Virus record (IMG/VR): IMGVR_UViG_3300042484_002226
Coordinates: 1 to 57,742 of that record
Source: a virus
Direction: 5' to 3' (one strand)
Length of the DNA: 57,742 nt
The notes beneath the pieces were generated by a model. The model worked only from the letters and a program-made list of their open reading frames with translations, had not been told where the DNA came from and ran no database searches. Positions 1 through 8,126 of this stretch are shown one piece after another. Every line of letters begins with the position of its first letter. Positions within the stretch are counted from its first letter, which is position 1. The position numbers and the translations under genes are program-made.

Positions 1-2
1 TT

Positions 3-377
3 GCTGAGTACGGAGAAGAAAACATCAAGGGCTACTTCCTAAGTGATCCTCAACAAAGCGTATCCCGGAGAACACGCAAGGGCTTTAACACCACACACAA
101 GCCCAAGCTTGCTGCTTGTGCTAAGTTAAAGAATCTAGTCGAGACTGATAGAATGAAGATCAACAGCCCGTCTCTTATATCCGAGCTCAAGAACTTTGTT
201 GCTGTGGGCACTAGTTATCAGGCCAAGATAGGGGAAACCGACGATCTTGTAATGTCCACCATACTAGCGGTACGCATGTTGCAGGTGCTGCAAAGTTACC
301 ACCAAAATCTTGACGAGCAAATGCGGGATCACCAGGATGTTTCTATCGAACCGTTGCCGTTCATTGCTACGTTCTAA
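3..377 (+). CDS. gp17: Terminase large subunit, C-terminal part (gp17-like)
   Basis: The open frame runs in from the left edge, so only the last 124 codons are present. The product would be the ATPase-nuclease motor that packages DNA into the prohead. The visible part is the end of the nuclease domain: a conserved block around 'INSPSLISELKNFV' followed by 'YQAKIGETDDLVMSTILAVRML', where the GETDD acidic cluster matches the metal-binding C-terminal region of T4-type terminases. An internal ATG at 153 is not the start, because the frame stays open upstream with matching family sequence. The next gene starts 27 bases later behind its own late promoter. Confidence 0.85.
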   Translation, partial: AEYGEENIKGYFLSDPQQSVSRRTRKGFNTTHKPKLAACAKLKNLVETDRMKINSPSLISELKNFVAVGTSYQAKIGETDDLVMSTILAVRMLQVLQSYHQNLDEQMRDHQDVSIEPLPFIATF

Positions 378-391
378 CAAGCATAGTATGG

Positions 392-404
392 CATAAATAT
401 TATT
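392..404 (+). promoter_or_regulatory. Late promoter CATAAATA, predicted leaderless start
   Basis: CATAAATATTATT closely matches the T4 late consensus TATAAATACTATT. The 8-mer ends at 399. With T4 geometry (8-mer at -13 to -6) the +1 is base 405, which is the A of the next gene's ATG. There is no Shine-Dalgarno between promoter and start. Confidence 0.7.
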
Positions 405-1811
405 ATGCAAAATTCTTCTTCACAAACACTTTATGATTTGCTGATAACGCACGACTTTGAGCCCGAGGCACTAGATGCTGCGGGCAAGTCTACTGGCGAC
501 ATTGAAAATGCAAAGATGTTCAGCTTTGATTTCAAAACTCCCAATAAGAATTACGGTACCGTGGTAATTCTTATTGGCCCAGAGAACGATCTTCAGATGT
601 TTGCCTCTGACAATATCGGCAAGACCATGGAAGGTGATGACAAGAAGCAGTGGTTTGATTTTATTCAACAACTGAAACCGTTTGCTATACGTAACAACTT
701 TTCTGGCTTTAGTATCCAAAACATCAATCGATTAAAGTACACCATGCAAGGCATGGCTGCAATCAAGGAAGGCCTGTTTGAGGGCTACTACGGCAATCGT
801 TCGTTTAGCTACAGTGACCAACCTAAACAAACTAGATTGGTTATCAAGCACAGCCGGCCCTTGGGCGAAACTGACGCACGTCATCACAATATCGACAGCC
901 TGTATGTTGAAACTGAAGACGGAAGCCGATACAGATTACCTCACCGCAACTTGTCTGCTGGCAAGGCCATGGCACGCCACTGTGCCGAAGGCGGCAATCC
1001 GCATGACGCTTTTGGTCAGCACATCAATAGCCTGGTAACTGAGCTTGCTACACTGGGTAGATTTATACGTGCTGCTCGCGGACGCGAGTTTGATGGCCCT
1101 GCTGCTGAGTTGGTCGAGACAGCAATACGGCATTATGGTGCACTCAAGAACAAGGCCAAGCAAATGATCAGCCAGCGCGGCTACTACGAATCTAGGGACA
1201 GCTTTGACCCTGCTGCTATTTCTGATCGTGAACTGGCGGTCGAATCAATCCGTAACATGTTTATTGAACAGTCTGTGGATCAGCGTATCGAAGAAGCACT
1301 ACCGATTCTAGCACGCCTACAAAAACCTGCCGAGCCTGCAATGCGAGAAGCAGACGAGTTCGAAAGCTGGGCCGCTGGCATCACTGAAGGAACCTGGGCC
1401 TTGCCCGATGCTCCAGACACCCAGCAGCAGCTTAAAAAACTGATGAGCGAGCCGCTGATTGTTGGCCCTGACGCAACCAATGCAACAGAACAACTGTACA
1501 ATCTTGTTGGTGATGATGAGTTGTTTGACATTCTATCTGATATTGCTGCCCAAAATCCCAACGCCAATGCTTGGGAAAATCCGGAAGTCATGAACCGTTT
1601 GGCTGAACTGGGTGTTGATGTACCTGGTGGCGATGAGCAGAATCCTGACCAACCAATTGATCCCAAGGCAGCTGACACTCCGCCCGAGGACGCTATGGGA
1701 GAAGACCTGGATACTGACGGGGTCATGATGACCCAACCCAGCAATATGAGCAGCGAAAGCAGAGAAGTTAATTCAGAATTCACCCGCTTGATGGAGTTGC
1801 TCAAACACTAA
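405..1811 (+). CDS. Conserved phage protein of unknown function, 468 aa, late
   Basis: I do not recognise a domain. The protein is soluble-looking with no signal peptide or membrane segment. The N-terminal 110 residues look like an alpha/beta domain, the middle (about 200-330) is helical and rich in charged residues, and the C-terminus (about 400-450) is an acidic, Pro/Asp-rich linker followed by a short helix. It directly follows the terminase and has its own T4-type late promoter, so a virion or head-assembly role is plausible but is inference. The ATG sits exactly at the predicted transcription start, so the mRNA is probably leaderless. Confidence 0.75.
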   Translation: MQNSSSQTLYDLLITHDFEPEALDAAGKSTGDIENAKMFSFDFKTPNKNYGTVVILIGPENDLQMFASDNIGKTMEGDDKKQWFDFIQQLKPFAIRNNFSGFSIQNINRLKYTMQGMAAIKEGLFEGYYGNRSFSYSDQPKQTRLVIKHSRPLGETDARHHNIDSLYVETEDGSRYRLPHRNLSAGKAMARHCAEGGNPHDAFGQHINSLVTELATLGRFIRAARGREFDGPAAELVETAIRHYGALKNKAKQMISQRGYYESRDSFDPAAISDRELAVESIRNMFIEQSVDQRIEEALPILARLQKPAEPAMREADEFESWAAGITEGTWALPDAPDTQQQLKKLMSEPLIVGPDATNATEQLYNLVGDDELFDILSDIAAQNPNANAWENPEVMNRLAELGVDVPGGDEQNPDQPIDPKAADTPPEDAMGEDLDTDGVMMTQPSNMSSESREVNSEFTRLMELLKH

Positions 1812-1848
1812 GATTTAGAGCAATAAAAGTTCCTTTCAGTCTTGTAAT

Positions 1849-1856
1849 ACTAAATA
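1849..1856 (+). promoter_or_regulatory. Late-type promoter ACTAAATA upstream of gp32
   Basis: ACTAAATA matches the CTAAATA variant seen at other late genes in this window. Predicted +1 is near 1862, giving an 80-base leader with AAAGGA at 1930-1935 before the ATG at 1943. A short hairpin, TGTAC-TCA-GTACA, lies in the leader near 1870-1882. T4 gene 32 is translationally autoregulated through its leader, so this hairpin is a candidate element, but that is speculative. Confidence 0.45.
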
Positions 1857-1942
1857 AAATCGCATATACTGTACTCAGTACATGCACTTAGGCATTTACT
1901 AGGCAACTTAAAGCTAATATAGGCACATGAAAGGAAAATATT

Positions 1943-2941
1943 ATGGCATCTCTAGCTGATATCCGCGCACGTCTTCAATCCGCTGAACAAAACAAAGGCG
2001 GTCAATCCCAAGGAGGCGGTGACAACGCAATTTACGCACACTGGAACATGGATGAGGGACAATCGGCAAACGTTCGATTCCTCGCTGATGGTAATCCCAA
2101 GAACACATTCTTCTGGGTTGAACGTGCAATGATCAAACTGCCCTTTAACGGCGTCAAAGGTGAAACGGACAATAAGCAGGTTATGGTCCAAGTCCCTTGC
2201 GTTGAAATGTATGGTGACTCGTGTCCAATTCTGGCCGAAGTCCGTACTTGGTTCAAGGACAAGAGTCTCGAGGACATGGGTCGTAAGTATTGGAAGAAGC
2301 GTAGTTACTTGTTCCAGGGCTTTGTTCGTGAAAATCCCATCTTTGATGACAAGACTCCCGAGAATCCGATTCGCCGTTTCATTATCGGACCACAAATCTT
2401 TACTGGTATCAAATCCGCACTGATGGATCCTGAACTGGAAGAATTGCCCACTGACACTATGCGCGGTCTGGACTACCGCATTGCCAAGACTGGCAAGGGC
2501 GGCTATGCTGACTACAGCACTAGCAAGTGGGCACGTAAAGAGTCTGCACTTACGCAAGCAGAGATGGACGCAATCGAGAAGCATGGCTTGTTCGACCTGT
2601 CTGAGTTCTTGCCCAAGAAGCCCAGTGATGTTGATCTCAAGGTCATGAAGGAAATGTTCGAAGCAAGCGTCGATGGTAAGCCATACGATCTTGCTCGTTG
2701 GGGACAGTACTTCCGTCCAGCTGGCATGAATGCTCCTCAAGGTTCTGCACAACCGGCTGCTGCAACTGAGTCCGCAGCACCGGCAAGCCGACCTGCCCCT
2801 GCAGCTGATCCTTCTCCCTGGGAAGATGATGTAGCTGCGGCTGAACAGTCGTTCTCTGCGCCTGTCTCTAAGCCTGCGCCAGCAGCAGGTGGGCAAAGTG
2901 CTCAAGACATTCTTGCAATGATCCGAGCACGGCAAAAATAA
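1943..2941 (+). CDS. gp32: Single-stranded DNA-binding protein, gp32-like
   Basis: Coats ssDNA during phage replication and recombination, together with UvsX, UvsY and the gp41 helicase. The core (about 28-230) carries the gp32 OB-fold signature: 'ANVRFLADG', the Cys-containing stretch 'VPCVEMYGDSCPIL' (C86, C94; two candidate zinc ligands) and 'YLFQGFVRENP'. Residues 235-332 form an Ala/Pro-rich linker with a short acidic patch (SPWEDD), in place of the strongly acidic T4 tail. The length of 332 aa is near T4 gp32 (301). The ATG is preceded by AAAGGA. Oddity: the N-terminus (ADIRARLQ) and C-terminus (AMIRARQK) end in similar short basic helices. Confidence 0.88.
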   Translation: MASLADIRARLQSAEQNKGGQSQGGGDNAIYAHWNMDEGQSANVRFLADGNPKNTFFWVERAMIKLPFNGVKGETDNKQVMVQVPCVEMYGDSCPILAEVRTWFKDKSLEDMGRKYWKKRSYLFQGFVRENPIFDDKTPENPIRRFIIGPQIFTGIKSALMDPELEELPTDTMRGLDYRIAKTGKGGYADYSTSKWARKESALTQAEMDAIEKHGLFDLSEFLPKKPSDVDLKVMKEMFEASVDGKPYDLARWGQYFRPAGMNAPQGSAQPAAATESAAPASRPAPAADPSPWEDDVAAAEQSFSAPVSKPAPAAGGQSAQDILAMIRARQK

Positions 2942-2947
2942 TACCTA

Positions 2948-3562
2948 ATGAAGATATTAGTAGTTGGTGATAGTTTTGCAGCAGATTGGTCAGTTAAGCA
3001 TAAAAATAGTGTTGGCTGGCCAAATCTGCTTGCAAAAGATTTTGATATTACTAACTTAGCACAGGCTGGTGTAAGCGAATATAAGATCTATCGACAAGTT
3101 TTATCTGTTGATACCTGTCAATTTGATTTGGTCTTAATCGCTCATACTAGCCCGTACCGAGTTGTTACACGTGAGCATCCAATTCACTGCGGCGATCCAC
3201 TACATGATCAATCTGATCTGATTAGTGAAGATGTTGCTTTTCATGCCAGCCGAGTAAGGAACTGGTTAACTCCAGGAATTCAATCAGCAAATGCATATTT
3301 CAAGCATCACTTTGATATTGAATACCACGAAACAATCTACAAGCTATTGCGTAAAACAGTAGAAGACTCTGTTGTTGACGCAAAGAAGATTGTAATTGAT
3401 AACTATCGATTTGATTTTAAAATTGAGAAAACTATAGATTGCATGGACTTTTGTGATATACGAGACCAGCATCCCGGACTACTCAATCATTTATCGTCTC
3501 AAGGAAACGAAATAGCACATGCTCGAGTTCTTGCTGCAATACGTAACCGTCAAAAACAGTAA
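2948..3562 (+). CDS. SGNH/GDSL-type hydrolase-like protein
   Basis: A 204-aa protein that starts with the SGNH block I motif (VVGDSFAADW, nucleophile Ser at about residue 9) and ends with a DxxH-like block (IRDQHPGLLNH). This is the arrangement of SGNH esterases/acyl hydrolases, which often deacetylate glycans. Blocks II and III (Gly, Asn) are not clear. It begins 7 bases after gp32 and is markedly AT-richer than gp32 and uvsX, so it looks like later-acquired cargo. Two more SGNH-like proteins occur at 17220 and 34113. The substrate is unknown. Confidence 0.65.
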   Translation: MKILVVGDSFAADWSVKHKNSVGWPNLLAKDFDITNLAQAGVSEYKIYRQVLSVDTCQFDLVLIAHTSPYRVVTREHPIHCGDPLHDQSDLISEDVAFHASRVRNWLTPGIQSANAYFKHHFDIEYHETIYKLLRKTVEDSVVDAKKIVIDNYRFDFKIEKTIDCMDFCDIRDQHPGLLNHLSSQGNEIAHARVLAAIRNRQKQ

Positions 3563-3568
3563 CTGTGA

Positions 3569-4465
3569 ATGTTAGCCACATCGGGATATAAAAACAATGA
3601 TTTACATGTTTTTGTATTCTGTTGTGCCGAATACAAAGATATTGTTAACGATTGTATCAGTTCGATTGATCAATATGTATTAGATCCAGTTGCATCTTAT
3701 AACATTGTTTCGAACACAGAAATCCATATCGATGGGTATAACTTAGTTAAGGATAGAGATTTCTGGTCCTTGATTGATCCAGATTTAAAATATCGAAACT
3801 TGTACAATCATAATTGGATTAAACAACAACTATTTAAATTAAATCTGGATCAAATTGTATCTGGAAATATACTAATCATTGATGCAGAAGTAAGGTTTCA
3901 AAAACCAACTCGTTGGTTTAACAACAATCGACATACAGTATTTTACACTCCTCAAAGATGGAAACAGCTTAGTAGTGTTGCAGAGTTTGTTAAGCAACTG
4001 TTAGGTCTCGATATTGATCTGACAAAAAATTTTATCGTTGAAGCAACAGTGTTTTCAACAGATATATTAAAAGAAATACGAACTCAAATTGAAAACATGC
4101 ACGGAGTAGATCAACTAACAGCATATCAACAAATATTATTTGATGATCCGACATCGTTGCATCCGATGCCAAAATTTTTTATGTCTGAGTATGAGATGTA
4201 CATGAATTACTTAATAACAGCTCATCCAGAAAAAGTAAACAAACTGATAGATATCGACGAGGACAATTCATTCTTAAGTATCGAGCATACGATAAAAAGT
4301 AATTCCATGAATAATCAAACTAAATGGATTACATTTTATGAACAAGTTAGAGATAACTCGTGGCCGGACTGCTGCTGTGAAGAAGACTTTTATAAATTAC
4401 CTAACCATATACAAGATGAGTGCATTACTGTATTTGGGTACAACCCAAAATTTGTCAGGGATTGA
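3569..4465 (+). CDS. Glycosyltransferase-like protein with C-terminal WP/LP/IQxEC module
   Basis: A 298-aa AT-rich gene between gp32 and uvsX. The N-terminal 200 residues have the feel of a GT-A fold protein: an early hydrophobic strand (HVFVFCCAEY), a conserved Lys/Gln-containing helix (WIKQQLFKL) and 'ILIIDAEVRFQKP' in the place of a DxD motif; the DUF6492 type is my best guess. The last 45 residues ('VRDNSWPD..EDFYKLPNHIQDECITVFG') recur in the proteins at 24456 and 29847. It starts 6 bases after the preceding stop. Function is inferred only. Confidence 0.55.
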   Translation: MLATSGYKNNDLHVFVFCCAEYKDIVNDCISSIDQYVLDPVASYNIVSNTEIHIDGYNLVKDRDFWSLIDPDLKYRNLYNHNWIKQQLFKLNLDQIVSGNILIIDAEVRFQKPTRWFNNNRHTVFYTPQRWKQLSSVAEFVKQLLGLDIDLTKNFIVEATVFSTDILKEIRTQIENMHGVDQLTAYQQILFDDPTSLHPMPKFFMSEYEMYMNYLITAHPEKVNKLIDIDEDNSFLSIEHTIKSNSMNNQTKWITFYEQVRDNSWPDCCCEEDFYKLPNHIQDECITVFGYNPKFVRD

Positions 4466-4535
4466 TAATTTTAATAAAACTTTGTTAGCACAGCATTGCA
4501 CATCATAAACATAATTTTTACACAAGGAAATAAAC

Positions 4536-5597
4536 ATGGGAAAACCGTTTGACGTAAGCAAGTTCCGCAAGGAAATCACCAAAAGTATCGATGGCTTGAG
4601 CATCGGTTTCAATGATCCCACTGATTGGATCTCAACTGGCAACTACGCCCTAAACTATCTAATCTCTGGAGACTTTAACAGAGGCGTCCCATTGGGCAAG
4701 GTTACTGTGTTTGCAGGCGAGTCTGGTGCAGGAAAAAGTTACATCTGCAGCGGCAACATTATTAAGAACGCACAGGAACAGGGCATCTATGTGGTGCTGA
4801 TTGATAGTGAAAATGCGCTAGATGAAAAGTGGCTGCATGATCTCGGAGTTGACACTAGCGACAGCAAATTGCTCAAGCTGTCAATGGCCATGATTGATGA
4901 CGTTGCTAAGACCATTAGCACCTTCATGGGCGATTACAAGGCATTGCCCGACGGCGAGCGCCCCAAGGTTCTGTTTGTGATTGATAGCCTGGGCATGTTG
5001 TTGACCCCAACTGATGTGAACCAGTTCGACGCAGGCGACATGAAGGGCGACATGGGCCGCAAGCCTAAAGCACTTACAAGTCTTGTCCGTAACTGTGTCA
5101 ACATGTTTGGCAGCTACAATGTAGGGCTGGTGTGCACTAACCACACTTATGCCAGTCAAGACATGTTTGACCCCGACGACAAAATCAGCGGCGGTCAAGG
5201 TTTCGTGTACGCAAGCAGCATTGTGGTTGCTATGAAAAAGCTCAAGCTCAAAGAGGACGAGGATGGCAACAAGATCACTGACGTCATGGGCATTCGAGCT
5301 GCTTGCAAGGTAATGAAAACTCGTTATGCCAAGCCGTTTGAAGGTGTGCAGGTCAAGATCCCGTACGAGTCGGGGATGAGTCCTTACTCGGGTCTTACTG
5401 ACTTGATTGAAAAGAAAAACATGCTCAAGAAAGAGGGCAATAGCTTGGTGTTTACCACAGGCGATGGCGAAATCATCAAGAAGTTCCGCAAGGCCTGGGA
5501 AGCAAACACAGACGGATGCCTGGACAAGGTCATGGCTGATTTTGAAAATCAGATTAAAAAGGTAAGTACACCAGAAATAGAATCTGAAGAGGAATAA
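4536..5597 (+). CDS. uvsX: UvsX, RecA-like recombinase
   Basis: Strand-exchange recombinase that forms filaments on ssDNA, displacing gp32 with the help of UvsY, and drives recombination-dependent replication. Walker A is GESGAGKS at residues 61-68; the Walker B-like strand is 'KVLFVIDSLGML' (about 144-155). The DNA-binding L2 region follows near 'NHTYASQDMF'. The C-terminus is acidic (ESEEE), as in RecA/UvsX. The length of 353 aa is slightly shorter than T4 UvsX (391). The leader has AAGGAAATAAAC before the ATG. A TTGTTA...TAAACA sequence upstream is too weak to call a promoter. Confidence 0.93.
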   Translation: MGKPFDVSKFRKEITKSIDGLSIGFNDPTDWISTGNYALNYLISGDFNRGVPLGKVTVFAGESGAGKSYICSGNIIKNAQEQGIYVVLIDSENALDEKWLHDLGVDTSDSKLLKLSMAMIDDVAKTISTFMGDYKALPDGERPKVLFVIDSLGMLLTPTDVNQFDAGDMKGDMGRKPKALTSLVRNCVNMFGSYNVGLVCTNHTYASQDMFDPDDKISGGQGFVYASSIVVAMKKLKLKEDEDGNKITDVMGIRAACKVMKTRYAKPFEGVQVKIPYESGMSPYSGLTDLIEKKNMLKKEGNSLVFTTGDGEIIKKFRKAWEANTDGCLDKVMADFENQIKKVSTPEIESEEE

Positions 5598-5603
5598 CAT
5601 TAG

Positions 5604-5849
5604 ATGTCAGTAGAACTAACACACGATCTTTGGCAAGAGCTCAAGCGTTATATCAGCGTGGTTGACAGAGACGAAGCAGCTGATATTGTTGTCAACATGT
5701 TGATCGACAACGACTATGATATCACCGATATTCGTCAAGCATTCAAAAGCGACAGTGATGTCAAGCGAGCATTACAGCATCATGTTGACGATGCCGACGA
5801 TGACGAAGAAGAATTTGACGATCACGACAGCGACGAATACGAGGAATAA
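5604..5849 (+). CDS. Small acidic protein downstream of uvsX
   Basis: An 81-aa protein whose last 20 residues are almost all Asp/Glu/His (DDADDDEEEFDDHDSDEYEE). The N-terminal 60 residues look helical. It lies 6 bases after uvsX and 2 bases before the uvsY-like gene, so it is translated with the recombination genes. The acidic tail could mimic DNA or bind a basic surface of a recombination protein, but this is inference. No family recognised. Confidence 0.7.
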   Translation: MSVELTHDLWQELKRYISVVDRDEAADIVVNMLIDNDYDITDIRQAFKSDSDVKRALQHHVDDADDDEEEFDDHDSDEYEE

Positions 5850-5851
5850 GA

Positions 5852-6304
5852 ATGTGGTATAATCGCGTAGTAGCGAGTCTTGCCAACATTCCTGACTTTG
5901 TTGCTCATTATGAAAATGAGCTAGAGTCAGCTAAACGCGAATGTCACATCAGCGGATTAGTTGAGACCAACATCAAACAGCTTCCCGGTAATACCGAGCA
6001 CCGCTTTAATCAGCTACAAGAGATCGAAGCGGTGCTTAATTTTCTTGGCATTCAGTTGAGGAAAATACGCCGCCGCCACTTTCAGAAGTATCTAGAAAGC
6101 TATGCTAGAGCATTGACATCCAGGGATGCCGAAAAGTATGTGGATGGCGAAGACGAAGTCATTGACTTTGAAACTTTGATTAACGAGGTTGCGTTGCTAC
6201 GCAATCGTTGGTTGGGTATCATGAAAGGTCTCGAAAGTAAGAATTTCATGATGGGACATATCGTAAGATTGCGCACAGCAGGAATGGAAGACGTACAAGT
6301 ATGA
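5852..6304 (+). CDS. uvsY: UvsY-like recombination mediator
   Basis: A 150-aa helical protein encoded just after uvsX. The C-terminus 'MKGLESKNFMMGHIVRLRTAGME' aligns in pattern with the end of T4 UvsY, which reads 'AIKSRGFAIKHIQDMRAFEAG': a Ser-(K/R)-x-Phe turn, a His-Ile, then an Arg-rich helix. UvsY (137 aa in T4) loads UvsX on gp32-coated ssDNA, so the position fits. The central segment, with 'IQLRKIRRRHFQKYLESYARAL', is strongly basic and could bind DNA. The call rests on pattern, length and context. It ends in ATGA overlap with the next gene. Confidence 0.65.
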   Translation: MWYNRVVASLANIPDFVAHYENELESAKRECHISGLVETNIKQLPGNTEHRFNQLQEIEAVLNFLGIQLRKIRRRHFQKYLESYARALTSRDAEKYVDGEDEVIDFETLINEVALLRNRWLGIMKGLESKNFMMGHIVRLRTAGMEDVQV

Positions 6305-7065
6305 TACATCGCGGATTTCGAAATCCACAAGAGAGCCACCAACACAGCCTGAAGACACTGGACTTGCTGTACGAGTTTGACGACTTCATGCTCAGTATCA
6401 GCACACTTGCAGACATGGGGTGTGGGGACGGCATGGACTTAGCCTGGTGGGCATCAAGAACCACTCGGGGAGATAACCCGGTACCACTAAACATTCAGTG
6501 TACTGGGGTAGATACTGCACCAAGACTGGCTGTTGCCGAACAAACACGCAACATACAGTACAAGTCTCAGAATTTCGAAGATCCAATCTTGCTGCATAAA
6601 ATCAAGTATGATATTATTTGGTGTCACGATGCATTTCAGTATGTGTTGAACCCATTTGAAACCTTGCGTAGTTGGAGATCAGTTGTTAGTGACAGCGGAA
6701 TGCTGATTCTGGCAATACCGCAAACTACTGTTATGGAGTTTAACGATCAGGAGTATGATCAACCGGACTTCCACTACTACAACTGGACCATGGTAAGTCT
6801 AATACACGTCCTTGCAGTTACTGGCTGGGATACCCGCAGCGGGTTCTTTAAAAAGGAACAAAATGATCCTTGGCTCTATGCAATTGTCTATAAAAGTGAA
6901 CAAGAGCCACTAGACCCTAGAACAACCAAGTGGTATGACTTGGTTGAAAAGAACCTAGTACCCGAGACCGCAATTGCAAGCATACACCGCTATGGCTACT
7001 TGCGGCAGCGTGATCTTGTGGTGCCCTGGTTAGATGGCAGCTTAACCTGGATGGGACATCAATAG
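6301..7065 (+). CDS. SAM-dependent methyltransferase (class I)
   Basis: A 254-aa protein. Motif I is 'LADMGCGDGMDLAWW' near residues 36-50, the classic SAM-binding GxGxG loop. Motif II, 'CTGVDTAP', follows with its ribose-binding acid, and 'YDIIWCHDAFQYVLNPFETLRSW' is the motif IV region of the Methyltransf_11/23 group. The substrate is unknown; the location at the left end of the glyco-island suggests a sugar or a small molecule. The start ATG overlaps the stop of the uvsY-like gene (ATGA), so it is translationally coupled to the recombination operon. Confidence 0.8.
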   Translation: MIHRGFRNPQESHQHSLKTLDLLYEFDDFMLSISTLADMGCGDGMDLAWWASRTTRGDNPVPLNIQCTGVDTAPRLAVAEQTRNIQYKSQNFEDPILLHKIKYDIIWCHDAFQYVLNPFETLRSWRSVVSDSGMLILAIPQTTVMEFNDQEYDQPDFHYYNWTMVSLIHVLAVTGWDTRSGFFKKEQNDPWLYAIVYKSEQEPLDPRTTKWYDLVEKNLVPETAIASIHRYGYLRQRDLVVPWLDGSLTWMGHQ

Positions 7066-7067
7066 AT

Positions 7068-7250
7068 ATGGGTACTCTTAAATCTGATACAAACGTAGTT
7101 AGCTGGAAAATCGACGCAAGACTTGCGGAGCTAGTGGATAACATGCTGTGGAATGATATTCGTCAAGCAGCACAGGTCAACCCTGTATTACAAGAAATGC
7201 TCGATCGAGTCGTAATATTATACCGACTCAGTGACAAGAATCCAAAATAA
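7068..7250 (+). CDS. Small protein of unknown function, 60 aa
   Basis: A short, mostly helical, soluble protein starting 2 bases after the methyltransferase stop in the same operon. It has no recognised motif. It ends 5 bases before the 3' end of the convergent gene at 7256-8101, with no clear terminator between them. It is kept because of tight operon spacing and normal codon use. Confidence 0.55.
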   Translation: MGTLKSDTNVVSWKIDARLAELVDNMLWNDIRQAAQVNPVLQEMLDRVVILYRLSDKNPK

Positions 7251-7255
7251 GTTGC

Positions 7256-8101
7256 TTACTTAAACTGTAATCCAGGCAGTAATCGTTTGATTGGGTAACC
7301 AGTAGCAATCTCCTCTACTGTCCATTCAGTATGTGCAATATCAACCAGCCAGTTAGCTCTATCGGGGCACACTGGCTTTTCTATTTGTGATAGATCTAGA
7401 TTGCCCACAGGTGCCGCTAGGCTACTAGCACCAACAAACACCGGAACTCCGGCTATAGCAGCTTGTACCCCAGGGCCGCTATTCCAGTTAATCACAGCCC
7501 AAGCGTCTTGCAAGCATTGATCAAAATCAAAATCATCATAACTGTTGGCCAACTTTTGTGGCACTTGATATGTGCATCCTGGCGGAGGTACAACACGTTG
7601 TCTAGGATGTGTGCGTAGTATAATGGGCCGATTGCTGCGGGTTTGCACTTGTTTCACTGTATCGGCTACCCAGGTAGCTGCGTCTGGTTGGTCTCGCCAT
7701 TGCTCGCTATCAGATCTTTGAGTAGCAATTACAATGTTTCTGCCAGTGCTGCGCCAGGGCGTTAACGCAAGTCCTAACTGGGTAACTCTGTTAGCATCTA
7801 GTCCTTGCCCCCAGTACGCAGTATTACCGGTACCGTTGATTCCTACCTTCCAGGTTTTTCCTCGATCAAGCAACCCTACTTCGAGCACGACGACAGGGCG
7901 ATGATTGTTTCTAAAGTATTGCCAAACTTGTTGGTTGCCCTGCATTCTACCTGCCCAAACTTGACTCCAGATGACTGCAACATCGGCATTAACATCGTGC
8001 GACTGGTATTCTAGCCCTAATTGTTTTAATCCGTGTTCAAATGCCTCAAATACAGGCTGACTGTTTAGTGCACCAAATTTATTAAAAATACCAAATCGCA
8101 T
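7256..8101 (-). CDS. Capsule-synthesis-like glycosyltransferase paralog A
   Basis: A 281-aa member of a four-paralog family in this window (also 8945, 17905, 18797). It resembles the capsule polysaccharide synthesis (KpsC/KpsS-type) fold. Shared features are 'LTPWRSTGRNIVIATQ' (about 111-126), 'NRPIILRTHPRQR', the donor-site loop 'VINWNSGPGVQAAIAGVPVFV', and an ending with paired Asp/Glu and Trp ('DLSQIEKP...ANWLVDIAHTEWT'). It is read divergently from 8127. In bacteria such enzymes transfer Kdo or related sugars to a lipid acceptor; here the acceptor is unknown. Confidence 0.6.
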   Translation of the reverse strand: MRFGIFNKFGALNSQPVFEAFEHGLKQLGLEYQSHDVNADVAVIWSQVWAGRMQGNQQVWQYFRNNHRPVVVLEVGLLDRGKTWKVGINGTGNTAYWGQGLDANRVTQLGLALTPWRSTGRNIVIATQRSDSEQWRDQPDAATWVADTVKQVQTRSNRPIILRTHPRQRVVPPPGCTYQVPQKLANSYDDFDFDQCLQDAWAVINWNSGPGVQAAIAGVPVFVGASSLAAPVGNLDLSQIEKPVCPDRANWLVDIAHTEWTVEEIATGYPIKRLLPGLQFK

Positions 8102-8126
8102 ATGTTAAATACCTTGCACTTTAATT

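Noticed and set aside
1952-2935. Long antisense open frame (about 327 codons) opposite gp32
   Set aside because: It is a shadow of the gp32 codons; the sequence is low-complexity and Cys/His/Arg-skewed, with no ribosome binding site.
4470-4520. Promoter before uvsX (TTGTTA ... TAAACA)
   Set aside because: Both boxes match poorly and spacing is 18; expression from upstream is equally likely.
4881-5600. 239-codon antisense frame opposite uvsX
   Set aside because: Composition (many His and Leu) typical of reading the opposite strand of a conserved gene; no promoter or ribosome binding site.
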